This document shows positions 28,466 through 36,385 of a stretch of 64,000 bases of DNA, piece by piece; position 1 is the stretch's first letter, and every line of letters starts with the position of its first letter. A program made the position numbers and the translations under genes. The notes under the pieces were generated by a model. That model was given only the letters and a program-made list of their open reading frames with translations. It had not been told where the DNA came from and made no database searches. The DNA is from Paraferrimonas haliotis. Its GTDB lineage: Bacteria; Pseudomonadota; Gammaproteobacteria; Enterobacterales; Shewanellaceae. The DNA is taken from assembly GCF_002282895.1 (NCBI RefSeq), contig NZ_NRRB01000002.1, forward strand, positions 434,001-498,000. Reading direction: 5' to 3'.

Positions 28466-28483
28466 GTGGTACAACAATTGCTG
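28466..28483 (+). promoter_or_regulatory. Sigma-54 promoter of the ferredoxin-fdhABC-1 genes
   Basis: GTGGTACAACAATTGCTG: GG (28468-28469), N10, GC (28480-28481); -24 TGGTAC and -12 TTGCT. Predicted start near 28493, 67 bases before the ferredoxin gene. An inverted repeat TTGTTG (28461-28466) / CAACAA (28472-28477) overlaps the -24 box. I see only degenerate half-copies of the 14-base site upstream. Confidence 0.65.
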
Positions 28484-28559
28484 TATTACCAATAGCTGAA
28501 TCAAATAGTAAAGGCCAGGAACGCAACCATAAGGCCCGAGAGAGTTCAGGAACACATTA

Positions 28560-30209
28560 GTGACAATACAAGTAGAAACGCTTACACAAGCAAAACAATC
28601 GGCATTGACGCAGGTTCAGTTGCTGCAGAATCTAATACCGCCCACGGTCAGTTATACGACCCAAGGTAACGTACTGGTCATCGGAGCTGAAGATTTGGCT
28701 CGATTAGCAGCGGATCGCCTCAGTGCAATGGGTCGAGTGGCGATTTTGGCCACTGAGTCCATTACCAGTCAAGATGCCGAGCATTTAGAAGCGGTGATGA
28801 ATGCTGCCGAAGATGTACCTACCTTTTACGCCAAGCTTGATAAGCTCAAAGGCTTTTTAGGGCAATTCCAAGCACAAGTAACGCTTGAGAATGGTGACGC
28901 AGCGGAGCTAAGCCAAGTCGCGATTCGCAAACCGCATTTCGACATCGTATTGGACTTATCCAGCGAGCCTGTAATTACTCTTGAAATGCTACCCCCAGGC
29001 TATTTCTTCGTAGGTCAAGATCAAGCCTTATTGGACGACGCCATTGCGCAGTTGCCGGACTTAGTCGGCGAATTTAGCAAGCCAAGATACATTAAAGTTA
29101 ATAGCGACATTTGCGCTCATTACCGCAACGGCAACAACGGTTGTAATCGCTGCTTAAATTTCTGCCCTGCCGATGCCATTAGTAGCAGCGAGCAAACCAT
29201 CGAAATTGACCCTTATTTATGCCACGGTGCCGGCAGTTGCTCCAACGCCTGCCCGACTGGAGCATTGGCTTATGACGCCCCTGCACCTGAGGCTCTACAC
29301 AAGTACCTTGCAGGATTAATTGCTCACTTTGGTAATCAAAGTCAGGCGTCGCCTTCCATTCTATTGCACGACGTTGATTTAGACAGTGATGTTGTGCAGC
29401 AATTACCGGCGCACATTTTGCCAGTAGCGCTGGAAGAAATAACCGTAGCCGGTATCGATCACTGGTTTGCGGCACTGGCCAATGGCGCTCAACAGATAGC
29501 GCTGCTTACCAGCGCAAATACACCCGATACCTTGCAGCAGTATTTGGCCGGCGAAGTGGCTTTAGCCAACACCATGCTTAGCGCAGCAACGAATACTCAA
29601 TCGGTTGCTATCGTCGCTCTCGACTCCCTCTTAACTTATCAGTGGCCAGATGCGATCGCCTTCGCTCCGGCGTTGACAGAGGCAGTATCCGACAACAAAC
29701 GCGCGCGCCTTTATCAAGGGCTCGATGCAATCAACAACGCTAACAAGCAAACCGCTGAAACACTCGCCATTGCCAACATTCCCTATGGCCAAGTCGCAGT
29801 GAATCAAGCCGACTGTACCCTGTGTTTGTCATGCGTTTCTACCTGCCCCACCGGTGCCCTTAAAGATGGCGGCGATAAACCGCAACTTAAGTTTACCGAA
29901 CAAGATTGCATTCAATGCGGGCTTTGCCAAACCGCGTGTCCCGAGCAAGTGATTAGCTTAACGCCACAGGTTACTTTTGACGCCGCAGCGCGTCAGCAAA
30001 CCCAGATTCTCAAGGAAGAACAACCGTTCGATTGCATCAAATGCGGCAAGCCTTTTGCCACTCAAGCAATGGTTTCTAAGATCATGAAATTAGTTGGCAC
30101 CCACAGTGCCTTTGAAGGTCACTCCGACCGACTGCAAATGTGCGAAGACTGTCGAACCAAAGACTTATTCCAAGACATTTTGCAAGATCCTGAACGCCAA
30201 CTGAGATAA
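28560..30209 (+). CDS. Multi-cluster 4Fe-4S ferredoxin of the fdh locus
   Basis: 549-residue cytoplasmic protein starting at a GTG (AGGA 8 bases upstream). Fe-S motifs: CNRCLNFCPADAIS (about 197-210) with CHGAGSCSNACPTGAL (about 222-237), then CTLCLSCVSTCPTGAL (about 420-435) and CIQCGLCQTACPEQVI (about 450-465). A C-terminal pair CIKCGKPF and CEDCRTKD could bind another metal. The region about 240-415 has no cysteine cluster and may be a scaffold. Conserved at fdh loci of this group; role in electron transfer or FDH maturation is inferred. The TorD-like gene follows 13 bases later. Confidence 0.85.
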   Translation: MTIQVETLTQAKQSALTQVQLLQNLIPPTVSYTTQGNVLVIGAEDLARLAADRLSAMGRVAILATESITSQDAEHLEAVMNAAEDVPTFYAKLDKLKGFLGQFQAQVTLENGDAAELSQVAIRKPHFDIVLDLSSEPVITLEMLPPGYFFVGQDQALLDDAIAQLPDLVGEFSKPRYIKVNSDICAHYRNGNNGCNRCLNFCPADAISSSEQTIEIDPYLCHGAGSCSNACPTGALAYDAPAPEALHKYLAGLIAHFGNQSQASPSILLHDVDLDSDVVQQLPAHILPVALEEITVAGIDHWFAALANGAQQIALLTSANTPDTLQQYLAGEVALANTMLSAATNTQSVAIVALDSLLTYQWPDAIAFAPALTEAVSDNKRARLYQGLDAINNANKQTAETLAIANIPYGQVAVNQADCTLCLSCVSTCPTGALKDGGDKPQLKFTEQDCIQCGLCQTACPEQVISLTPQVTFDAAARQQTQILKEEQPFDCIKCGKPFATQAMVSKIMKLVGTHSAFEGHSDRLQMCEDCRTKDLFQDILQDPERQLR

Positions 30210-30222
30210 CGAGAATTAACAA

Positions 30223-30870
30223 ATGACACAACAAGCGCAACCTATGATTACCGAGAACGATCAACTCAGAGCGGACATTTACCAAATTATCGCCGCCTTG
30301 TTTCGTGCTCACCCTTCTCAAGATTTGCTGGATTTTTTAAGCGGCATCGAAGTTGAGCAAGACGGTACCGACATCGCACAGTCTTGGAATGCCGTTAAGC
30401 TGGCTGCTCAAAACTCGTCAACCGATACCTTGGAAGATGAATATTTTGACCTGTTCATTGGCGTCGGTCGTGGCGAAATTTTACCTTACGGCAGTTACTA
30501 CATTACCGGCTCACTGATGGATAAGCCTCTGGCGCTATTGCGGCAAGATCTTAGCCAGCTTGGCTATGAGCGCGAAGAAGAAGTAAAAGAGCCAGAAGAT
30601 CACATTGCAGCACTGTGTGAAGTGATGGGAGCGTTACTGCTCGATGCACCGAAACATCAACAATTGGGCTTTTTCCAACGTCACATTAGCGGTTGGATAG
30701 AGCGTTTTTGTAACGACGTGGCTACCGCCAAATCAGCGGTATTTTATGCCACAGTAGGCCAACTCGCAGGGCAGTTCTTTGCTCGCGAAGCAGTAATCTA
30801 TGAGGAACTGAGTCTAGCGACACCGGTTGCTCAAGATACGGGGGTTGCCACGCAACCAAAGGCGAGCTAA
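30223..30870 (+). CDS. TorD-family molecular chaperone for formate dehydrogenase
   Basis: 215-residue all-helical protein. The motifs YFDLFIGVGRGEILPYGSYYITG (about 75-95) and EPEDHIAALCEVMGALL (about 125-141) are TorD/DmsD-family signatures (E-P-x-D-H). Such chaperones bind the Tat signal of a molybdoenzyme and hold it until the cofactor is in place; the client here should be FdhA-1 and perhaps FdhA-2. It follows the ferredoxin gene by 13 bases. Confidence 0.88.
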   Translation: MTQQAQPMITENDQLRADIYQIIAALFRAHPSQDLLDFLSGIEVEQDGTDIAQSWNAVKLAAQNSSTDTLEDEYFDLFIGVGRGEILPYGSYYITGSLMDKPLALLRQDLSQLGYEREEEVKEPEDHIAALCEVMGALLLDAPKHQQLGFFQRHISGWIERFCNDVATAKSAVFYATVGQLAGQFFAREAVIYEELSLATPVAQDTGVATQPKAS

Positions 30871-30955
30871 CCCCCGCCAAGGGACGACGGCGGAGTCTGT
30901 CGTCCCATTACTTAACCCCGCTGTCCCCAAAAACAGCGGATATATAGGAGGAAGT

Positions 30956-31150
30956 ATGGATAAGTCATCCACCGATAAAGCCAAGCGCACAACACTTCGT
31001 GCATTGGCAACCGGTAGTGCTCTCGGTGCCCTTGCGGGTGCAAGCAGTCAAGCGCTCGCCGGCGATCGTAGCGAAAGCAAAGATGTTTCAGCTCATAGCG
31101 GCTATCGGGAAACCGAGCACGTACGCCGTTACTACGACACCTTAAAATAA
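30956..31150 (+). CDS. Small formate dehydrogenase-region 'TAT target' protein, copy 1
   Basis: 64 residues from the ATG at 30956, which has AGGAGG 5 bases before it; longer in-frame starts upstream overlap the chaperone gene and lack a ribosome site. N-terminal export-like segment: KAKRTTLRALATGSALGALAGASSQALA, then a short tail GYRETEHVRRYYDTLK. Copy 2 (36173) has a true RR where this has KR. The tail is conserved between the copies (GYxETxHVxxYYxxL). Function unknown; this family always sits before fdhA. Confidence 0.85.
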   Translation: MDKSSTDKAKRTTLRALATGSALGALAGASSQALAGDRSESKDVSAHSGYRETEHVRRYYDTLK

Positions 31151-31180
31151 CAACACACTAATCACACCAAGGAGTTTATG

Positions 31181-34030
31181 ATGCGACTAACACGCACATC
31201 AAACCAGGTGAGCAAAACTGAAAAGCACAGTCTTGGATTGAACAGACGTCAATTCCTAAAATCAGCCGGTGTCACAACCGGGGGAATTGCGGCGGCATCC
31301 ATGATTGGTTCGGGCATGATGAAAAAAGCCCAAGCCAAAGCTGTAGCTTCAGGCGCTCCCATTGAAGTCAAACGCACTGTCTGCTCACACTGTTCTGTAG
31401 GTTGCGGTATTTATGCCGAAGTGCAGGATGGCGTTTGGACGGGCCAAGAGCCAGCACACGATCACCCATTTAACCGCGGTGGCCACTGTGCGAAAGGCGC
31501 CTCTGTACGCGAGCACGGACACGGCGAATTACGTTCTAAATACCCGATGAAATTAGTAAATGGCAAATGGACCCGCTTGAAGTGGGAGCAAGCCATTGAA
31601 GAAGTCGGCGACCAAATGCTTAAGATTCGCCAAGAATCTGGACCAGATTCCATCTTTTTCATGGGTTCGGCTAAGTTCTCTAACGAACAAGCCTATTTAT
31701 ACCGCAAGTTCGCGGCCATGTGGGGTACGAATAACATCGACCACTCAGCCCGTATTTGTCACTCAACCACGGTAGCTGGGGTAGCGAATACCTGGGGTTA
31801 CGGTGCGCAAACCAACTCATTCAATGACATGCACAATTCTAAGTGCATGATGTTCATTGGTTCAAACCCATCCGAAGCTCACCCAGTTGCCATGCAGCAC
31901 ATTCTTACGGGTAAAGAGCGCGGCGGTAAAATCATTGTGGTGGATCCTCGATTCACTCGTACCGCGGCCCACGCCGATGAGTTTGTTCACATTCGTCCTG
32001 GTACCGACATCCCATTCATTTATGGCCTGTTGTGGCACATCTTTGAAAACGGCTGGGAAGATCCAGAATTTATTAAACAACGCGTATACGGCATGGAGTC
32101 TATTCGCGAAGAAGTTAAGAAATACGATCCGGCTGAAGTCACCAACATCATTGGCGTAACCGAAGCGCAAATGCATCGCACCGCGAAAATGATGGCGACC
32201 CACAAACCAGGCACTATTGTTTGGTGTATGGGTGGTACTCAGCACACCATTGGTAATGCCAATACCCGTGCCTACTGTATCTTACAGTTAGCATTGGGCA
32301 ACATGGGTATTCCTGGTGGCGGTACTAACATTTTCCGTGGTCACGATAACGTTCAAGGCGCCACCGACTTTGGCTTGTTGTTCGACACATTACCAGGTTA
32401 TTACGGTCTAAAAACCGGTTCATGGAAACACTGGGCCAACGTTTGGGATTTAGATTTCGAATGGATTGAAGGCCAATTCGACCAAGGTGAGTATCTCGGC
32501 CAAAAACCAATGACCTCTACCGGTATTCCGTGTAGTCGTTGGCACGATGGTGTACTGCAGCCGAAAGACAAGATTGCTCAACGCGATAACATCCGTATGA
32601 GTTTCTTCTGGGGTCAATCGGTGAACACCGAAACCCGTGGTCGCGACGTACGCGAAGCCTTAGACAAAATGGATACCGTAGTGGTTGTGGATCCACACCC
32701 AACCATGGCGGGTGTTATGCACAACCGCACTGATGGCGTGTATTTATTACCCGCCTGTACTCAGTTTGAAACCTATGGGTCAGTGTCAGCTTCAAACCGT
32801 TCATTGCAATGGCGCTCTAAGGTTATCGAGCCTTTGTTTGAGTCTAAGCCAGACCATGAAATCATGTACTTGCTAGCCAAGAAACTGGGATTGGCCGACC
32901 AAATGTTTAAAAACATTAAGGTCAACGGAACCGAGCCTTTAGTTGAAGACCTCACCCGCGAATTTAACCGCGGCATGTGGACCATTGGTTACACAGGTCA
33001 AAGCCCTGAGCGCTTGAAAATGCACCAAGAAAATTGGGCTACTTTTGACTTTGATTCGTTAGAAGCAACCGGTGGCCCCGCCGAAGGTGAAACCTATGGT
33101 TTACCATGGCCATGTTGGGGCACTCCGGAAAACAAACACCCAGGTACTCAAATTCTTTACCGTACCGGTAGAGAGGTGAAATACGGTGGTGGTAACTTCC
33201 GTGCTCGTTATGGTGTAGAGCACAATGGCAACAACATTCTTGCCGAAGGCTCATGGTCAAAAGGTGCAGAAATTCAAGACGGTTATCCTGAGTTCACCGA
33301 TAAGATGCTTAAGCAGCTTGGTTGGTGGGACGATTTAACCGACGATGAGAAGAAAGCAGCGGAAGGCAAAAACTGGAAAACCGATATTTCCGGTGGTATC
33401 CAGCGCGTTGCCATTAACCATGGTTGTATTCCGTACGGAAACGCCAAAGCGCGTTGTATCGTCTGGAACTTCCCAGACCAAATTCCGGTACACCGTGAGC
33501 CGTTGTATACACCTCGCCGCGACTTGGTAGCTAAGTACCCAACCTATGAAGATAGAATGGTGGCGCGACTACCAACCTTGTACAAGTCGATTCAAGATCA
33601 AGACTTCTCTAAAGACTTCCCGCTAGTAGTCACTACCGGTCGTCTGGTTGAGTATGAAGGTGGTGGTGAAGAAACTCGCTCCAACCCTTGGTTAGCTGAA
33701 CTGCAACAAGAAATGTTCATTGAAATTAACCCAGGTGATGCCGCGGATCGCGGAATCCTTGATGGTGATGACGTGAAAGTTCACAGTCCAGAGGGGCCAA
33801 TTATTGGTGTGAAAGCCATGGTAACCGAGCGGGTAATTAAAGGTGAAGCCTTTATGCCATACCACTTTGCTGGGGTATTCGAAGGTGAAGATCTCACCAA
33901 GAACTATCCAGAAGGAACCGTACCACACGTGATTGGTGAAGCCGCCAATACCGTAATGACCTACGGTTACGACGTCGTAACTCAGATGCAAGAGACTAAG
34001 TCTACCTTGTGTCAGATCAGCAAAGCCTAA
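31181..34030 (+). CDS. fdhA: Formate dehydrogenase catalytic subunit 1 (Cys type)
   Basis: About 949-residue bis-MGD enzyme oxidising formate to CO2 in the periplasm. Tat signal NRRQFLK, 4Fe-4S ligands CSHCSVGC...GGHC (about C68, C71, C75, C103), and the metal ligand Cys (about 193) in HSARICHSTTVAGVANTWG, so no selenocysteine. Further MGD motifs: GSNPSEAHPV, VVDPRFTRTA, GTQHTIGNANTRA, GQSVNTETRGRD and the C-terminal GGGEETRSNPWL. AAGGAG is 6 bases before the ATG at 31181 but only 3 before the ATG at 31178, which favours 31181. Metal could be Mo or W; tupABC nearby makes W plausible. Confidence 0.96.
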   Translation: MRLTRTSNQVSKTEKHSLGLNRRQFLKSAGVTTGGIAAASMIGSGMMKKAQAKAVASGAPIEVKRTVCSHCSVGCGIYAEVQDGVWTGQEPAHDHPFNRGGHCAKGASVREHGHGELRSKYPMKLVNGKWTRLKWEQAIEEVGDQMLKIRQESGPDSIFFMGSAKFSNEQAYLYRKFAAMWGTNNIDHSARICHSTTVAGVANTWGYGAQTNSFNDMHNSKCMMFIGSNPSEAHPVAMQHILTGKERGGKIIVVDPRFTRTAAHADEFVHIRPGTDIPFIYGLLWHIFENGWEDPEFIKQRVYGMESIREEVKKYDPAEVTNIIGVTEAQMHRTAKMMATHKPGTIVWCMGGTQHTIGNANTRAYCILQLALGNMGIPGGGTNIFRGHDNVQGATDFGLLFDTLPGYYGLKTGSWKHWANVWDLDFEWIEGQFDQGEYLGQKPMTSTGIPCSRWHDGVLQPKDKIAQRDNIRMSFFWGQSVNTETRGRDVREALDKMDTVVVVDPHPTMAGVMHNRTDGVYLLPACTQFETYGSVSASNRSLQWRSKVIEPLFESKPDHEIMYLLAKKLGLADQMFKNIKVNGTEPLVEDLTREFNRGMWTIGYTGQSPERLKMHQENWATFDFDSLEATGGPAEGETYGLPWPCWGTPENKHPGTQILYRTGREVKYGGGNFRARYGVEHNGNNILAEGSWSKGAEIQDGYPEFTDKMLKQLGWWDDLTDDEKKAAEGKNWKTDISGGIQRVAINHGCIPYGNAKARCIVWNFPDQIPVHREPLYTPRRDLVAKYPTYEDRMVARLPTLYKSIQDQDFSKDFPLVVTTGRLVEYEGGGEETRSNPWLAELQQEMFIEINPGDAADRGILDGDDVKVHSPEGPIIGVKAMVTERVIKGEAFMPYHFAGVFEGEDLTKNYPEGTVPHVIGEAANTVMTYGYDVVTQMQETKSTLCQISKA

Positions 34031-34052
34031 CTTGATGAGGAGATAAGCCATT

Positions 34053-34640
34053 ATGGCAGTCATGAAATTTTTATGTGACACCAAGCGCTGCATCGAGTGT
34101 AACGGTTGCGTAGTCGCGTGTAAGAACGAGAATGATTCGGCAATGGAATGGGGCATTAGCCGCCGCCGAGTTGTAACTTTAAACGATGGTGTGGCTGGAG
34201 AAGCGTCAATATCAGTCGCCTGTATGCATTGTACCGATGCACCATGTAAGGCAGTTTGTCCTGCTAATTGCTTCTACTACACCGACGATGGTGTGGTGTT
34301 GCACAACAAGGACACCTGTATTGGTTGCGGTTACTGCTTGTATGCATGCCCGTTTGGTGCACCGCAATTTCCGAAAGATGGCGCCTTTGGCGCTCGCGGA
34401 AAAATGGATAAATGTACCTTCTGTGCCGGTGGCCCAGAAGAAGATTTCTCCGAAGCGGAACGCCTCAAGTACGGTGCTAACCGTATCGCAGAAGGGAAAC
34501 TACCTATGTGTGCCGAGCTATGCTCAACCAAAGCATTGCTTGCCGGTGACGCCGATGTGGTTTCAGCCATTTTCCGTGAACGCATGTCAGGCCGTGGTGC
34601 CGAAAACACCATTTGGGGCTATGACGCAACGCGTTCATAG
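34053..34640 (+). CDS. fdhB: Formate dehydrogenase iron-sulfur subunit 1
   Basis: 195-residue electron-transfer subunit with four 4Fe-4S clusters: CDTKRCIECNGCVVAC (about 9-24), CMHCTDAPCKAVCPANC (about 56-72), CIGCGYCLYACPFG (about 89-102) and a C-terminal Cys set including CTFCAGG and MCAELCSTKAL. It has no signal and is carried across by FdhA's Tat signal. It passes electrons from FdhA to FdhC. 22 bases after fdhA. Confidence 0.95.
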   Translation: MAVMKFLCDTKRCIECNGCVVACKNENDSAMEWGISRRRVVTLNDGVAGEASISVACMHCTDAPCKAVCPANCFYYTDDGVVLHNKDTCIGCGYCLYACPFGAPQFPKDGAFGARGKMDKCTFCAGGPEEDFSEAERLKYGANRIAEGKLPMCAELCSTKALLAGDADVVSAIFRERMSGRGAENTIWGYDATRS

Positions 34641-34656
34641 GTAACAGGAGAGTACT

Positions 34657-35682
34657 ATGAAAGAATTAGTCACTCGCCTGATAACCGCCGTTATTGTCTG
34701 CGGACTCTTGTACGGTTCTGGGTTGGCAATGGTTAACGTTGCCAGCGCAGATGAAAACCAAACAAGTTCACAGCAGGTTAGTGCTAATCCTTCTCCAGCG
34801 GGAATCGCCGATTTATGGCGAGCCGCCCGCATGGGGGCGGAGGGCACTACCAGCTCGCAGTCACCGTTTCACGGGGCTTTGATAAATCAATACCCAGCGG
34901 AACGGTTGGTATATCGTAGCGATTATTTGGCACCAGCAATTATGCTGTCGGTATTCGGTATGATTCTAGTGTTTGCAGCGTTTGTGGCCGTAAACGGCCC
35001 ATCGCGACTCGAAAAAGGCTTCTCAGGCGTAGAAATTAAACGCTGGAGCCGCTTCGATGTTTGGCTGCACTGGATCGGCGCGATTCCTTGTTTGATTCTC
35101 ATCCTAACCGGCCTCACCTTATTAGGTGGCCGCTACTTCATCGAACCTTGGCTCGGTGAAGCAGCATGGGCTGGATTGGTTGGTTTCAGTAAGGAAGCTC
35201 ACGATATCATGGCAATTCCATTCATCGTAGGTTGGTTCCTAATGACCATTCTATGGATGAAAAACCAATTCCTAGCTTCATACGATTTTAAATGGTTCTT
35301 AGTGGTAGGTGGTTACCTAAACTTCGGCCCATTTAAAGGCAAGCATCCGGACGCAGGCTTTGCCAACGCCGGTGAGAAGTTATGGTTTTGGACCTTTGCC
35401 ATTGCCGGTGGATTGATTGTCGCAAGCGGCATCATTATGCTGTTCCCGAATTGGGTAGAGCCATCTCGCAGTCTGAGCCTACTAGCTGTGTTAGTTCACG
35501 GTGCCTGTGCTGTGTTAATTGCAGCGTTTACGGTTGTGCATATCTTTATGGCAACGGTAATGTCTGAAGGCGGCATGGAATGTATGGTTTCTGGCTACTG
35601 CGATGAAAACTGGGCCAAACAGCACCATAATGTTTGGTATGACGATCTCGCTCGCGAGCAAAAGTTAGAATATCGTAGCTAA
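34657..35682 (+). CDS. fdhC: Formate dehydrogenase cytochrome b subunit 1
   Basis: 341-residue gamma subunit. A signal-like hydrophobic segment (about 8-28), a periplasmic stretch, then about four to five membrane helices with haem-ligand histidines (VWLHWIGAIPCLIL, AHDIMAIPFIVGW, VHIFMATVMSEGGMECM). The GKHPDAGFANAGEKLWFW and MVSGYCDENWAKQHHNVWYD stretches are shared with copy 2. It delivers electrons to the quinone pool. A terminator follows. Confidence 0.94.
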   Translation: MKELVTRLITAVIVCGLLYGSGLAMVNVASADENQTSSQQVSANPSPAGIADLWRAARMGAEGTTSSQSPFHGALINQYPAERLVYRSDYLAPAIMLSVFGMILVFAAFVAVNGPSRLEKGFSGVEIKRWSRFDVWLHWIGAIPCLILILTGLTLLGGRYFIEPWLGEAAWAGLVGFSKEAHDIMAIPFIVGWFLMTILWMKNQFLASYDFKWFLVVGGYLNFGPFKGKHPDAGFANAGEKLWFWTFAIAGGLIVASGIIMLFPNWVEPSRSLSLLAVLVHGACAVLIAAFTVVHIFMATVMSEGGMECMVSGYCDENWAKQHHNVWYDDLAREQKLEYRS

Positions 35683-35702
35683 CTCATCGTCCATCACTCA
35701 CG

Positions 35703-35733
35703 AAAACGTCCGGCCTGTTCCGGACGTTTTTTT
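35703..35733 (+). terminator. Rho-independent terminator after fdhABC-1
   Basis: An 11-bp stem with AACGTCCGG (35705-35713) and CCGGACGTT (35720-35728), extended by two A-T pairs, with loop CCTGTT and a run of seven T. It ends the first fdh operon. Confidence 0.92.
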
Positions 35734-36172
35734 GCCCAAAAATCAGTCAAAATAAATTCCACAACAAGATTCACAAAAGCGCAACATAACTGACAATTGA
35801 TAGTCGTTTTCATTTAATAATAGCGATATTAATCAATAGCTTACAGAAGCCGGCAATTTCATGCTCAAACCAAATTTAAACAGCCGAGTCCAGCTGAATT
35901 TGAAGAAAATCACAGCCTCAACTTCCCGATTGAGAAGTGGATCACAATCCCATCAACCATTGTCTAATTAATCCAAAATATGGGTCTAAATCAAAGTTTT
36001 ATCGCCGCCAATAATGATAATTGCACACGCTATCTATTGATACGCATGTCCAATACGGACGGACAGCGAAACGCAGTCGACTTACCAACAAAATAGTTAC
36101 GGTTTAAGTCATAGTAGAGCAGATCGGGTTTCAGGAAGTACAAGCCGTCAGATCTGACATTAAGGAGTACAA
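35734..36172 (+). promoter_or_regulatory. Leader/regulatory region of the second fdh set
   Basis: About 440 bases without a gene, AT-rich. I see no sigma-54 promoter with correct GG-N10-GC and good boxes. Two stretches resemble Fur sites: one around 35799-35816 (AAATGAAAACGACTATC on the minus strand) and AATAATGATAAT near 36010. An inverted repeat GTCC-N5-GGAC lies near 36048-36060. AGGAG lies 6 bases before the ATG at 36173. Confidence 0.35.
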
Positions 36173-36367
36173 ATGAAGAACCAACAGCCTGACACTTCGC
36201 GTCGGTCATTGCTGAAAGCGGTTACCCTAGGCTCTGCAGCGGGAGCAGCAATTGCTGCCACCGGAAGCGCCGTTGCCGCTACCCCTACCCAAGCCACCAA
36301 GGCTAAGCAACACGGTTATCAGGAAACTGATCACGTTAAAGCTTACTACCAAAGTTTACGCGGCTAA
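36173..36367 (+). CDS. Small formate dehydrogenase-region 'TAT target' protein, copy 2
   Basis: 64 residues with a true twin-arginine signal (DTSRRSLLKAVTLGSAAGAAIAA) and cleavage expected after SAVA. The mature tail HGYQETDHVKAYYQSLRG matches copy 1. It is the first gene of the second set, 18 bases before fdhA-2. Function unknown; its size and position suggest an FDH accessory or co-exported partner (inference). Confidence 0.87.
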   Translation: MKNQQPDTSRRSLLKAVTLGSAAGAAIAATGSAVAATPTQATKAKQHGYQETDHVKAYYQSLRG

Positions 36368-36385
36368 TTTTAGGAGCAATAATCA

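Noticed and set aside
31862..32245. A minus-strand open frame inside fdhA-1
   Set aside because: It mirrors the conserved MGD-binding region of fdhA and has no support as a gene.
36046..36080. A sigma-54 promoter for the second fdh set (GGACAGCGAAACGC)
   Set aside because: Spacing GG-N10-GC is correct but both boxes lack the T residues of TGGCA and TTGCW, so it is likely chance.
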